Source: Vitellaria paradoxa | Lineage: Eukaryota > Streptophyta > Magnoliopsida > Ericales > Sapotaceae | Reading direction: 5' to 3' | Assembly: GCA_019916065.1 (NCBI GenBank) | Contig: CM034237.1 | Span: 25,726,340 to 25,790,339 of the forward strand | Length of the DNA: 64,000 bases | In this document: one piece after another, positions 1 through 11,056 of the stretch | Layout: the number at the start of each line of letters is the position of its first letter | Numbering within the stretch: position 1 is the stretch's first letter | Notes under the pieces: model-generated | Told to the model about the DNA's origin: nothing | Database searches by the model: none | Seen by the model: only the letters and a program-made list of their open reading frames with translations | Program-made: the position numbers and the translations under genes

Positions 1-193
1 CTGGGAAATGATTCAAGGTGTTTATGAGCAGCTGACAAAATTCTCTCTGGTGTAAAAAATTAGCTAGCTGGCTCCAGCAGGCATCGCAGTAAAATCAAGA
101 TCTATAGTTCTAGAAATTCCGCGAGTGTTAGATCGATCCTCTACTAGTTAAGGAGCCTTCTCCTAGGGCTTGTTGTAGAGAAAGTATATATGC
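1..193. other. Flank left of copia-A, unassigned
   Basis: This is the sequence before the first copia insertion. It resumes at 5026, because TATAC at 194-198 is repeated at 5021-5025. No ORF, RNA gene or known repeat is recognised in it. Confidence 0.4.
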
Positions 194-198
194 TATAC

Positions 199-401
199 TA
201 ATAGGAAAGGAGACCCAATCAGCTCATCAAGATCAGCAATCAAATATTCATCACCTTAATTTACTACTTTGATCACCTAATCTTAGGATCTGTGCAATAA
301 TACCTTCCCTTTCTAACTTGTATATTCTGTGTAAATTCATGTTCATAGTATCAATACAATCATCTTCACCATTTCATTCTTAAACTTGTGTTGATTCTTT
401 A
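199..401 (+). repeat. Copia-A 5' LTR
   Basis: 203 bp, starting TAATAGGAAAGG and ending GATTCTTTA directly before the primer-binding site. It aligns with 4791-5020 across its length. The 27-bp length difference comes from a short duplication in the 3' copy. The termini are TA/TA. Confidence 0.9.
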
Positions 402-413
402 TGGTATCAGAGC
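402..413 (+). other. Copia-A primer-binding site (initiator tRNA-Met type)
   Basis: TGGTATCAGAGC abuts the 5' LTR with no spacer. This is the usual plant copia primer site, complementary to the 3' end of initiator tRNA-Met. It fixes the LTR end at 401. Confidence 0.93.
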
Positions 414-490
414 CATCATAAACTCCTGCGAGTCCTCTAAAACGATCCTAAACCTGCCTTCTTCATGTCCTTTGAAATTCTTCTCTCATC

Positions 491-3400
491 ATGACAGAAA
501 GAAACACTATCACTTTCTCTCCCAGCCAGAGTAATCTCATTGTTCTCAACACAACACAATTACCTGTTAAGTTAACTCTAGAGAACTATCCTTCATGGAA
601 AGCTCAATTTGATTCACTGCTCTTTGGCTATGATCTGCTCGGATATATCGACGGATCAAACCCTTGTCCACCTGAGGAGTTAACAGTTGAAGGAAAACAA
701 ATTTCCAACCCAGAATTCATTCTATGGCAGAGACAAGACAAACTAATTTTTCATGGTATTCTCTCATCTCTCTCTGATTGTGTAATACCAATGGTCAGTT
801 AGTCAAAAATCACTGCTGAAGTGTGGAATTGCCTTGCAAAATACTATGCTAATTCATCCTCCTCGCGACTTATGGGGCTAACAGATCAACTCTCTAAAGA
901 ACGAGGAACAAGATCTGTTATTGAATACCTTAGTTTCATTTGCGGCATCGCAGATCAACTTGCCATCATTGGCTCACTAGTACCCAACTCCAACCTCATT
1001 CTTTATGTTTTGAATGGAGTTGGATCATAGTTTAAGGAACTCGCCGCTGCAATTAGAGCACGAGACACTGTCATCGGTTTTGAGGAACTTCATGACAAAC
1101 TTGTGGAATATGAATCCTTTCTCAAGCGTGAAGAAAACAGCCCTGCTATTATGACTGCTAATGCTGATCGTTTCAATCAACAACGACAAGGAAATTAGAG
1201 GAAAAACTCTCAAAACCACAACCACGGTGGTCAGCGCAACCACGGTGGTTAGTGCTATGACAACACCAACAATAATCAAGGAAACAACTCCAACAAAAGA
1301 TCTACAATGATTTGTCAATTTTGTGAGAATGTAGGCCACACTGCTTGTCAATGCTACTCCTTGAAACGAAAATTCGAACTGCCTGTGCCCCCTAGAGCCA
1401 ATCACACAACCATGGGTGATGGTGGTCGTGGCTCAAACTGCAACTGGTTTCTTGATACTGGTGCTTCTCACCATGTCACCGCTGATTTGAACAATCTATC
1501 ATTTCAACAACCCTACAAAGGACCCGATGATATTGTAATTGGTGATGGCATAGGTTTGCATATTACACACATTGGCAAATCCACTCTCACTACTCCTACT
1601 AATTCTTTTTCCCTCTCAAATGTTTTATGCGTTCCATCCATGAAATAGAATTTAATTTCAGTATCCCAATTTTGCAAAATAAATAATGCTTCAGTTGAGT
1701 TTTACCTTTCTTCCTTTTGTGTCAAGGATCTAGCTACAGGGGCACCTCTCGCTCAAGGATAGAACAAGAATGACATGTATGAGTGGTCAAGCACAAGGGC
1801 GATCCACCCTAAGACAAAGCAAGCATGTCACAGTGTGAAAACTTCTCTTGATCATTGGCATGATCACCTTGGTCACCCATCGCCCAAAATTCTCCGTCAT
1901 ATTATGTTTTCCAATAAACTTCCTGCGCAATCAAGTCAGAATGCTTCAAATAAATTTTTTTGTAACTCTTGTCATTGCAACAAAAGTCACAAACTACCTT
2001 TTGGTGTGTCTAGTTTAAAAAGTCGATGTTCTTTGGATATATTGTATACGGATGTTTGGGGTCCCTCCCCTATTCGCTCAATAGATGGCTATTCTTATTA
2101 TGTCATTTTTGTTGATTATCATACCAAATATTCATGGTTATTTCCTATGGAAAATAAATCTGATGTCTTCTCTTTATTTCCAAAGTTTAAAACCATGATT
2201 GAAAATTTCTTCAAAACCTCCATAAATATTATCTATTCTGATGCTGACAAAGAATATGAAGGTTTAAAAACTCTATGTGCAAATTCTGGGATTCAACATT
2301 TGATCTCTCCACCATACACACCACAACATGTAGCTTCCGCTGAACGTCGTCATCGCCACATTGTTGAGACTGGCCTTACTCTTTACATCGGGCCTTTCTC
2401 CCTCTTTCCATTTTGGTCTTATGCTTTCAATGTTGCAGTTTATCTTATCAATCAACTTCCAATGTCCGTACTTGATAATAAATAATCATTTGAATGACTA
2501 TTTCATAATTTACCAAATTATTCTAAATTGAGAGTTTTTGGGTGTCATTGTTATCTGTGGCTTCGGCCCTATAATAATCATAAACTGGAACAATGATCAA
2601 AGTCCTGTCTTTTTTTGGGTTACTCCAATGTTCACAACTCCTATATTTGTTTTCAACCGACTCATCACAAAATTTATTTTTCCCGACATGTTCACTTTAT
2701 AGAAAATCATTTTCCCTCTATGCCTCCCTTACCAGATCATGACAAGGTGAATGATGTTACTCTTTCCAAATGGGCAGCGATCTCTCCTTCCCTTACGTCC
2801 CTTAATTCTAACGTCTCTTCCCAAAGTGTGTCATTAAATTTACCTACACTCACCTCCTTTCCTGCATCACCGACCATACTCCCAAATAGTTCTCTACCAT
2901 CATCTCCGTATGCTTATGATACCTCATCTCTTACCCCACATTCCACTTCGTTAAATCCCTCCACTTATCCACCCTTCCTCTTTCATCACATTGTATATGT
3001 TGGTGGCCCTCTATTGGCTCCGGATCTCAACTTGGACACTTCTCCAGTCGACGTGTCTCTTGTTCCTTCTCCACGTACTAGTGCTCCCAAACTTGATCTC
3101 TCTCCATCTAGTTCCTCACACGACCCTCTCCCAGCCATCGACCCAACCAACATCCATCCTATGACCACACGCTCTAAAAACAACATTTCCAAACCTTCCA
3201 CCAAATTTTCTTATGCTGTGTCTAAACATCCTCTTCCACAAACTCTTGAACCTACCTCAGTTTCTTAAGCCCTCGCCAATCCTAAATGGAAAGTAGCCAT
3301 GTGTGAAGAGCTCAATGCTCTTATTAACAATGGAACCTGGGAACTTGTTCCCCACTAATCCTTTCAGAATATTGTTGGGTGCAAGTGGGTCTTTCGAGTT

Positions 3401-4810
3401 AAGCGGCGACCTGACGGTAGCATTGAACGCTACAAAGCTTGACTTGTTGTGAAGGGCTTCAACCAATGTCCCGGTATTGACTATCATGAGACCTTCAGTC
3501 CAGTTATTAAGCCTACTACTATTCGTATTGTTCTCACACTTGCTCTCTCTCATGGCTGGCAAATTCATTAGCTAGATGTAAACAATGCATTTCTTGATGG
3601 GCATTTATCTGAGGAGGTGTTTATGTCTCAACCCCCTGGCTTTGTTGGCAACACTCAGTCTACTCATGTTTGTCGGCTTCATCGCTCCATTTACGGTTTC
3701 AAGCAAGCACCTTGCGCTTGGTTTTAAGAACTAAAGACCTTTATCATCTTTCTTGGCTTTTCCAGCTCCAAGAGCGACACCTCTCTCTTTATTTACTTTA
3801 CTAACAATATCACTGTGTTCTTTCTTGTTTATGTTGATGATTTATTAATTACAGGGAATTCTCCAATCTTTATTCGAAAAATTATTGGATCTCTGTCCGA
3901 CCGATTTTCTATCAAGGATCTTGGTTCCCTTCATTACTTTTTAGGAGTTGAAGTCATTCCTACTTGCCATGGCTTATTTTTGTCACAGTATAAATACATT
4001 TCTGATCTCCTCACCTGCTTCAACATAGAAGGTATGAAGGAGTCTATGACTCCCATCAGCTTCTCTACCTGTTTGCTTCTTTTAGATGGAACATTTCTTG
4101 CCGATGCCACTAGCTACCACAGCTTAATTGGTGGGATGCAATATCTCTCCTTAACTCGGTCCGAGATTGCTAACATTGTTAATAAGCTAGCTCAATTCAT
4201 GCATGCCCCTACACAAACACACTAGACTGCTGCCAAGCGTCTTCTTCGCTACCTAAAACACACAATCTCCTATGGGTTGTTTCTTCGACGCTCCCAACCA
4301 CTTTGTCTCACAGCCTACTCTGATGTTGATTGGGCCGACAATCGTGATGAATACACTTCAATCTTTGCTTATGTTATTTTCCTAGGATCCAATCTTATTT
4401 CATGCTGCTCCATAAAGCAAAGAACAATAGCTCGGTCTTCCATTAAAATCGAATATCAATCTGTCATCTCTACTGTTGCGGAGCTCGCTTGGATCACCAA
4501 TCTTCTTAGTGAACTTGGTGTTTACCCTCTTCAACCTCCGCGGCTCCTATGTGACAACCTTGGGGCTACCTATTAGTTTGCCAATCCTGTTTTTCACTCC
4601 AGGATGAAGCACATTGCACTTGACTATCATTTTGTGCGTGATAAAGTCTCTAATGGCTCTCTTATTATTTCTCATGTCTCCACTCACGATCAACTTGCTG
4701 ATGTTCTTACGAAGCCTTTAGACAAGTCAAATTTGCTCTTCTTCGTTCCAAGATCGGTGTTTCCGATGGAAGCACGACCTTGCGGGGGCATATTAGGAAA
4801 GAAGACCTAA
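491..4810 (+). pseudogene. Copia-A gag-pol polyprotein, interrupted by 16 in-frame stops, no frameshift
   Basis: One frame can be read from ATG 491 to TAA 4808-4810 with no indel. Domains in order: Gag (from 491), with a CX2CX4HX4C knuckle (CQFCENVGHTACQC, 1313-1354); aspartic protease with FLDTGASHH (about 1450); integrase with the HHCC zinc part (about 1855-2000) and core residues in TDVWG, SDAD and AERRHRHIVE; RT with intact YVDD (FLVYVDDLLITG, about 3820-3855); RNase H (SDVDWADN, about 4320; LADVLTKPL, about 4693). Stops begin at 800, 1028, 1196, 1250, 1646, 1760, 2483, 2495, 2594, 3266, 3356, 3440, 3569, 3725, 4223 and 4574. Most fall where CAG, CAA, CGA or TGG is expected. The integrase motif normally SDNGGE reads SDADKE. 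No functional protein is expected. Confidence 0.93.
4781..4790 (+). other. Copia-A polypurine tract
   Basis: TGCGGGGGCA lies directly before the 3' LTR start at 4791. This is the expected place for the plus-strand primer. It lies inside the 3' end of the pol reading frame, which runs into the LTR. Confidence 0.75.
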
Positions 4811-5020
4811 TCAGCTCATCAAGATCAGCAATCAAATATTCATCACCTTAATTTCTTGCTTTGATTGCTTAATCTTAGGATCTACTTTGATTGCTTAATC
4901 TTAGGGTTTGTACAATTAATAACTTCCCTTTCTAACTTGTATATTCTATATAAATTCATGTTCATAGTATCAATACAATCATCTTCACCATTTTATTCTT
5001 AAACCTCTGTTGATTCTTTA
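4791..5020 (+). repeat. Copia-A 3' LTR with an internal 26-bp duplication
   Basis: 230 bp, aligned with 199-401. The segment CTTTGATTGCTTAATCTTAG occurs at 4859 and again at 4885 (period 26), which accounts for the extra length. It ends at the TATAC target duplication. Confidence 0.9.
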
Positions 5021-5095
5021 TATACCTACAATACTTCAAAAGTCTCCCAAACTTAATTAGGGACGCGAACAAGTGTTTTTCATAATAGATCCTGG

Positions 5096-5356
5096 ATGTG
5101 CCTGTGTATTATGAGGTTAAAACTTTTAACCATCTTTATTTTATTGTGCTTTGCCTTATCTTGCGGGGGAAGAGGTAACAAAAACTCAAAGAGTGGAAGT
5201 ACTAGCAGAGCTAACTCGACTCAAAGAGTTAAGATGTGCTTTCATGGGGAAAGGAATCATTCCAGCTTCTTTCAATCGGTCGGTATCAAAGGATCGAAAG
5301 AGGTCTGGCGAAGAAGTTTGATTGTTTCTTCATTTAGAACTCGTGATATTTGTTAG
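5096..5356 (+). CDS. Hypothetical 86-aa ORF with an N-terminal hydrophobic segment
   Basis: ATG at 5096, or internal ATG at 5111, opens an 86-residue frame. A signal-peptide-like stretch (LLTIFILLCFALSC, residues about 10-23) is followed by a basic, Ser/Thr/Asn-rich region. No family is recognised. The copia insertion point is only about 70 bp upstream, so any promoter would have been disturbed. It could be a small secreted peptide, a fragment of a larger gene, or chance in repeat-derived DNA. I lean to chance or a relic because the flanking kilobases show no other gene. Confidence 0.2.
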   Translation: MCLCIMRLKLLTIFILLCFALSCGGRGNKNSKSGSTSRANSTQRVKMCFHGERNHSSFFQSVGIKGSKEVWRRSLIVSSFRTRDIC

Positions 5357-5389
5357 GATTGAACATCTACACGCAATTAATTCACAACG

Positions 5390-5663
5390 TGCACAACATA
5401 GAGGAAAAAAATTAAAAAACAATACAAAAATTTAACGTGGCTTGACACCAACTTGGCTGCAATCACAGGAAAGAGAGAATAAATTCCATTGCCACCATAG
5501 AAAAGTACAAATTTGACTCCCTTCTCCTTATAAGCATCCATCCATCTTCATCCACATATGAAACTTCATAGGAAAAACTTTCTCAATAAGATAAACCCTT
5601 ATAGGAAACCATGAGGCCAAAGCCAATTTTAGATTTCTACAAGTTTCTTGTTTATAAGTAATC
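5390..5663. repeat. Degenerate direct repeat, copy 1
   Basis: This segment aligns by eye with 6332-6580 in the same orientation. Shared blocks include ACACCAACTTGG/GCACCAACTTAC, a run around CATAGGAAAAACT, and TTTAGATTTCTACAAGTTTCTT at the end. It could be one of two old LTRs or a member of a dispersed family. TGTTAGGATTG at 5353 resembles an LTR start, but no pol domain lies between the copies. Confidence 0.6.
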
Positions 5664-6331
5664 CCAAATAATTAGAAAATCCATACCTGCATTTGAAATT
5701 TAGTGGACCTTAGACTCCTTACTCAAAAGAAATACATATAAACAATCATAATTTATATGGAACTACAAAATAAAAGACAAACATCCTAAAAATCTTCACC
5801 TTAGCTTGGATTCTGTAAATCACTCTATAAATATGTCAATGCCAATTTTGCTCTCAACAAACCACCATACCTAATCTATTTAACTCATACCTCTACATTG
5901 ATATGCCTCTACCTTTAAACGAAGAGACTTGATGCCCATTGTCTCAGCTCAGTGTACTCCTGTACTTTGCCAATAATCATAACTCTACCTCTCTTTTAAC
6001 CTGTACATAAGTGAGAAGGTCACCACTATGAATAAATCCCAGAGCAAAAGAGGTTTGTCCTTGCCCTGGATGCACATATTTTTCAACCATCTCAATTCTC
6101 TACCTAGAGCTTCATTCACTATGGACATCCTATATTCGCTACTAGCTCTAGCGATAATCCTACACAATTCATATGTTCACCTACATGTGGCTTCCATGTA
6201 TTCCCAACCCCTCATCCATGTGCTTTTCCGCAACTATTACATACTATGTTCACCTATACGCTATAGCATGTACATTATTTGTACCATTTATCCATCTCTA
6301 ACAATAACTTCACTTGTCAACACTTTCCACA
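5664..6331. other. Sequence between the two degenerate repeats, no gene recognised
   Basis: About 670 bp, AT-rich. Short ORFs on both strands (up to 107 codons) show no known domain and overlap each other, so I treat them as chance. Confidence 0.4.
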
Positions 6332-6580
6332 GATCTGAACAATTTGTTTAATTAAGAAAAAAAATTAATATGGTTCGGCACCAACTTACTTATATCCATG
6401 GATAAGAAAGAATTAATTTCATTATCACCCAGGAAGAATTCAAACCTGACTCCTCATTCATCTATCCGCACCATAAAAAAACTACATAAGAAAAACTCTT
6501 TCTATTAGACAAACCCTCATAGAAAACTTGAGTCAAAACTAACTTTAGATTTCTACAAGTTTCTTATATATAGATGATTA
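6332..6580. repeat. Degenerate direct repeat, copy 2
   Basis: Second copy of 5390-5663, ending in the same TAGATTTCTACAAGTTTCTT block at about 6549-6568. The divergence indicates an old duplication or insertion. Confidence 0.6.
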
Positions 6581-8828
6581 GCATGTGGGGATGAGCCGAG
6601 GCAAGGAGATACAGTAAAAGTAAGATCAAAGCTTAGGAGTCTTTGGGATTTATCAAATACTTGGAGTGCATGTCAAAATTTAGCCTTTGGTTTATGTACT
6701 AGTAGCCTAAGCCATGCCCATGTAACCTAAGGGTCACATGAGGTTGTCCAAGCCCTAAAAACTATTTATGCCAAGCGTGGACAGGACCAAAAGGCATGCC
6801 AAGGCATTGCAACGTTGTTGCCCACCCCACCAAGCGCTACAACATTCACCTCAAGCGCCGAGAAATGGCCCAAATGCAGTGTGAAAGCATTTCAACAACC
6901 TAGCTTCGTTTAAGACATGCCCATGAATAGATAGAAAAGTGCAAAATTTTCCTTGGAGACACTGTCCCTCAGCACAAACACTGCCTCCACGCTGCTGAGA
7001 CACGTCCCATAACGTGCACACCATTCTGACTCTCGCATCTGGGCACCAATGTTTATTTCGTTATTCTTGTGGCTATTGTGGTCTTTTCACTAGCTTGGAC
7101 CTATATAGACCCATCCTAGGACTTATTTTTATGTCGACCATTCAGGGGGAAAGGAGCTTCTAACATCTCCTCTCCCCTTCTCTTCTCTTCTCTTCTCTTC
7201 TCTTCCCTTCCTCTATTTCCTTTTTACTTTCTTCTAAAAATATGTGTCTAAGCTAGGTTTTTGTGGCAAAGAATATCAAGAACCGGTAACCTTGTTATGT
7301 AAGAATTTACTTGAGGTAAATGAACTTTAATTCTTCTTACTTCAATTAATTTCATTTTTGGTGACTAATTCATACAAACCTTGATATTTTGTGGATGATT
7401 TTTGAATTTCTTGTACTTAAACCCATGGGCTTTGTGTTTAGATGAATGATGAAATGGGATGTGAGTATATGTTGGATTTCTCCATATTTTGGGTTTCTAT
7501 GATTCTTAAATTTATTTGGAAATTTTGGAGGCTTGGAATTTTTTGACTTTTCAACATTGAACTTTGAAATTTTTAATTTCCTAGTTACGGATGAATAATA
7601 AAAAATCTCAAGTAACCAATCAATGTCATAAATCACGATTGTCAAAAAATTGAAGAGATTGAATTAGAATTTATCAAGACTTTATAAATAAGGGTGACAA
7701 ATCTTGGGTTACGAATACTAATATTTTTACTATGCAAATTTGATTATAAATAGGACCACAATAGCATACCTAGTCCACCTTTCATCCTTGAAACAAATCG
7801 ATCAAAATGAACACTTTCATCAACATGATAAGGGGAATGTAGCCCTTTAGCAACACACAATAAAGAGCATGCAAACACCTTTGAACGCTTTTAAGGGCAC
7901 ATAATTCATAAACTTTGTAGAATAATTTTACCATGGTTAAAAGAAGAGGGAAAGTAATTTTCAAGATTAATATATATTTCTATGATATTCACTCTATATG
8001 TGATGTGGAATCCTAGGATAAGGCCCCTTTATATATAGCAATCAAGTCATCCAATTTTCACAAGACTGTAGAGTTTCTTGTTTCAAAGATATTTAAGAAA
8101 CATTCATATAAATGATTCTAACCCCTTTGAAGCCCAAGAAACCTTTTGTGAATGTATTCTAGTAGGTTTCGAGGATTAGACATATCATATGTGAAATAGA
8201 ATGAAACAAAATTTCTAAAAAATATAGTTTTTCACTAATTTTGTCGCCATTTGTTAGAGCGAGCTTCCAGTGAGCTCATGCCTTAACCAAATTTGGTATG
8301 CTCTTAAAAATACATGCTAATTTTTCTAATGGATGTCTAGGACATCTAGTAAGCCTCGCACTTAGACAATTTTTGAACTACTTAGGAAAACATATATTGA
8401 GGAGTATCCAACAAGCCTAGCTTGAGCCAACTTCCAATTTTTATCTACCCAATCATTCCAGTAGGTCCAGCTGCCTATCTTACCTATTCTAGTAGCTTCC
8501 AGAAATTCTAATTCGAGCCAACATCTAACCAACTTTAAGTAAGCATCCAACTACTCCCCATTTTCCTATGGCTCTAACTCCACTTCGATCTTAGTCTTTA
8601 GCTGCTTCAATGGAGTACAACTCCACCCCATGTTGGTTCAAAATAGATCAATCCAATACTTTAAAACCTTAATCTAATCTTAAAGAATACAAGGATTGAT
8701 TTCATTATATTTTCCAAAAAATTCCAATTACAAATACAAAACCAAAGAAACTTAGATTCCTAATATCAACCCATTTTATAAATATGAAAATTAGAACTTT
8801 GGTTAGTAGCTTTAGGAATTGGTTGGCC
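6581..8828. other. Old repeat-like DNA without recognised genes
   Basis: About 2.2 kb with no convincing coding region on either strand; ORFs are at most about 90 codons and lack domains. The stretch about 6580-7300 has the look of a decayed LTR (promoter-like pyrimidine tract followed by an AT-rich leader), but no partner copy is found in the window. Confidence 0.35.
7179..7206. repeat. (TCTTC)n microsatellite
   Basis: Consecutive TCTTC units within a longer pyrimidine-rich stretch of about 7166-7235. Confidence 0.85.
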
Positions 8829-9180
8829 AATGTTATGACTATGAGTCTATGGTTGGTGAATCCAATATTCGATGACTTATCATTTGACTAAATTCTTTCT
8901 CATTATTTTTAAAATTAAATTTGGCAATGTTATGATCTCTGATCACTGATAAGACTTGTGATTCGATATTTTACCTAACAATAAATGACTTCCTATAAAT
9001 TCTAGCTAATTTCCATATCTATGATTATTGTCTTAGTCCTTTAAAGCTCGATTAGGCAATGTTACAATAAAAACCTACTGGGAACCTTTTGGTCCGATAG
9101 CTTACCAATTAAAAATTAAATTCTTTATTTTCAATAATTAATTTGATGAAGTTATGATCATGGGTGCTTCCGAGTTGACA
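8829..9180. repeat. Very degenerate tandem repeat, about 100-120 bp period
   Basis: The phrase (C/G)AATGTTATGA or a variant recurs near 8829, 8936, 9058 and 9145, each followed by a similar AT-rich stretch with GATTCGAT/GGTCCGAT and ATTTAC/CTTAC motifs. Divergence is high, so the repeat is proposed only. Confidence 0.35.
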
Positions 9181-9210
9181 ATTTGATGTCTTGCCCAATT
9201 GTAAAATGTT

Positions 9211-10190
9211 TTCCTAGATGGCTTTGATTTTATTTATTAATATATATATATTGAATACGTTACTCGACTTAATTATCGTGTCACATGGCTTGATCCATTG
9301 AATAAAATTATATTATCTCATTTTTAGTCCAATTAAACTCGTGACAGAGTGACCCCTAAATATTCAGGTTGTGAAAATTTGAAGCACTACAATTAATAGA
9401 ACTAGGCTAAGTTACTAATTAAAGAGATTTGGCCCAAATGATATGGCTTGTTGAACTTAGGCTAAATGTTGAAGGCACCGAATGATAAAGGCTTCTTTGT
9501 AAAATGATCTGGGCTTGAATTCTAATCTGGGCCTCATATCTCCCCCCTAAACCAGTTGACTAGGTCAATCGGCCTGGGTGTTTGGTTTGCCGCAATTCCA
9601 CTTGTGCCCCTTCTATCCCCTTCTAGAAGGTTAGTAGTATCTAGCCTCTCTTTACAGCTTGCCTCATTGGTTTCTTCACCCCTGACCCTCCCATCTCCTC
9701 TCATTACTATTGATATAGATGTGGTCCTTCATAATCATTGACCCCTTTAGTTGATGGATGGTCATGATTAAATAATGCAGGGTCTATCCTATGCCCACCT
9801 ACCCAAGGTGAACAACAGTCACCCTTCTTGTAGCCAGTGTACTTGGGTTGAATCTCAAGAACTTTAATCTCTTCAAGCCTGAGTTCTAGTCCTGGTTCCT
9901 TTCTTTTCCTCTCTTCTAGTTCTTCTAGTTTCCAATTCAATGCCTTGCTTGGTCATTCTCTTCTTCTTCTTCTTTCTATTTTCTTTTTCGTTTTTTTATG
10001 TGTTTCTCAACTTTGGGTCTATAATAGAGTAGTGCCATGCCCACTATATATAGGCTGACTACTAGAATTCAATAAGCTCGTGCCATCAAGGGAAACATTT
10101 TTTAGGTATTAATGTGATTATAGCTGATAATCCTTCTAAGGAGTTGGTTGCAGATTTAGTTTGACTATTGATAGCTATTAAGCGAAATAA
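9211..10190. other. Unassigned sequence before the recognisable gypsy LTR
   Basis: No supported gene. Short ORFs at 9556-9741 (+) and 9707-9940 (-) have no known domain. Part or all may be the 5' portion of the gypsy LTR, whose start cannot be set because no second LTR copy is present in the window. Confidence 0.35.
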
Positions 10191-10198
10191 AACTGGGA

Positions 10199-10406
10199 CA
10201 TGTGGTAGTTGCCAAACATTTTTATATTGTGACACGTGGCCCAATGCCGAACACTTTTGACCAAAGATATGTGGCCCAAGGCGAACATTTTGAATTATGA
10301 CACGTGGCACTTCTCTGAACATTCTCTATATTCACACGTGGTTCACAATAGATGCACCTAAGGATCCTGAGACGTCAAAATCGTGAGAATTATATGTTGC
10401 CACGTG
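10199..10406 (+). promoter_or_regulatory. Tandem G-box/ABRE-like array in the gypsy LTR
   Basis: CACGTG occurs at 10233, 10301, 10335 and 10401, mostly as ACACGTGG or CCACGTGGC. Degenerate versions (CATGTG at 10199, TATGTG at 10268) fill gaps at about 34-bp spacing. Each core is followed by a (C/G)GAACA(C/T)T-like motif. In plants, ACGTG cores in this context are bound by bZIP (ABF) and bHLH factors. The array is seen; its activity is inferred. Confidence 0.65.
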
Positions 10407-10880
10407 GCAAGCGCCGAGCATTGCTAAAGTTTATTTATTCAGCAATCATCCTAGTGGCTAATAAATGTTAAGGATGGGTCCCATGGCATTAATAGGAGCA
10501 TGTAACCATAAATACCCTATAGTAATAAATAAACTATGTGTTTATCACCGTAAAAGGAACTAAATTAGTTCGTCTCGTTACAAGTGGCTGACAAATGTGA
10601 TAGGTAGACAGTTCAAAAACTGAATTCTGACTATACAGCTGTACTTAACCACCAGACACATTTAATGAGAGGTATGGAGCATTAAATGAGAAGTGAAAGG
10701 TTAATGAACAATGCAGAGAGAAAATCGTGGGAATGAATGATTGCATCTATATCACAAGTACTATTTCATTTATTTATTTCATCTATTTTTGTCATGATAT
10801 AAATATAACATTGGACTTCACAATGAGGTAAATTGACTATTGTCAACTTATTGCACTTTCAGTTTTTCTTTTAAGAGTCT

Positions 10881-10888
10881 TATAAAAG
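10881..10888 (+). promoter_or_regulatory. Probable TATA box of the gypsy LTR
   Basis: TATAAAAG lies 150 bp before the LTR end and downstream of the G-box array. Transcription would start near 10910-10920. Confidence 0.55.
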
Positions 10889-11039
10889 CCATCTGTTGAC
10901 TTAAGCATCGGAGGGTTTTCTGGTCAGAGACCTCCACTCCAACCCTAACTTTTCTTTCCTTTGTGTTCGGCAGGTCGACAAGCATATTTCTAGTTGGCCT
11001 AGTCAACAGTTCTGACGGTAAATTTTGCTACCGAACATT

Positions 11040-11056
11040 TGGCGCCCACCGTGGGG
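11040..11056 (+). other. Gypsy primer-binding site
   Basis: TGGCGCCCACCGTGGGG begins 3 bp after the LTR end, matching the primer-site pattern of plant Tat elements. CACTA-1 inserted right at its 3' edge; GGG 11054-11056 is the duplicated target. Confidence 0.88.

Larger units (their letters stand above)
199..5020 (+). mobile_element. Copia-A: full-length Ty1/copia LTR retrotransposon, defective
   Basis: Two LTRs (199-401 and 4791-5020) flank an internal region. A primer-binding site begins at 402, one gag-pol reading frame runs 491-4810, and a purine-rich tract (GCGGGGG, 4782-4788) precedes the 3' LTR. Domain order is Gag zinc knuckle, protease, integrase, RT, RNase H, which is the copia order. 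A perfect 5-bp target duplication, TATAC, lies at 194-198 and 5021-5025. The LTRs begin TA and end TA rather than TG...CA; such non-canonical ends are known mainly in plant copia elements. Sixteen in-frame stops make it non-autonomous now. Confidence 0.95.
10190..11037 (+). repeat. 3' part of the gypsy 5' LTR
   Basis: Ends CTACCGAACA at 11037, just before the primer site. It contains a tandem G-box array (10199-10406) and a TATA box (10881-10888), consistent with U3 followed by R/U5 of about 130 bp. The LTR probably begins further left; the start given is only the first recognisable LTR-like sequence. Confidence 0.7.

Noticed and set aside
1025..1405. 126-codon - strand ORF opposite copia-A gag.
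   Set aside because: Shadow of the real gag frame on the + strand.
6028..6351. 107-codon + strand ORF between the degenerate repeats.
   Set aside because: No domain, overlaps an ORF on the other strand, biased composition.
9707..9940. - strand ORF rich in Glu/Lys/Arg before the gypsy LTR.
   Set aside because: 77 codons without a known domain; composition reflects a pyrimidine-rich + strand.
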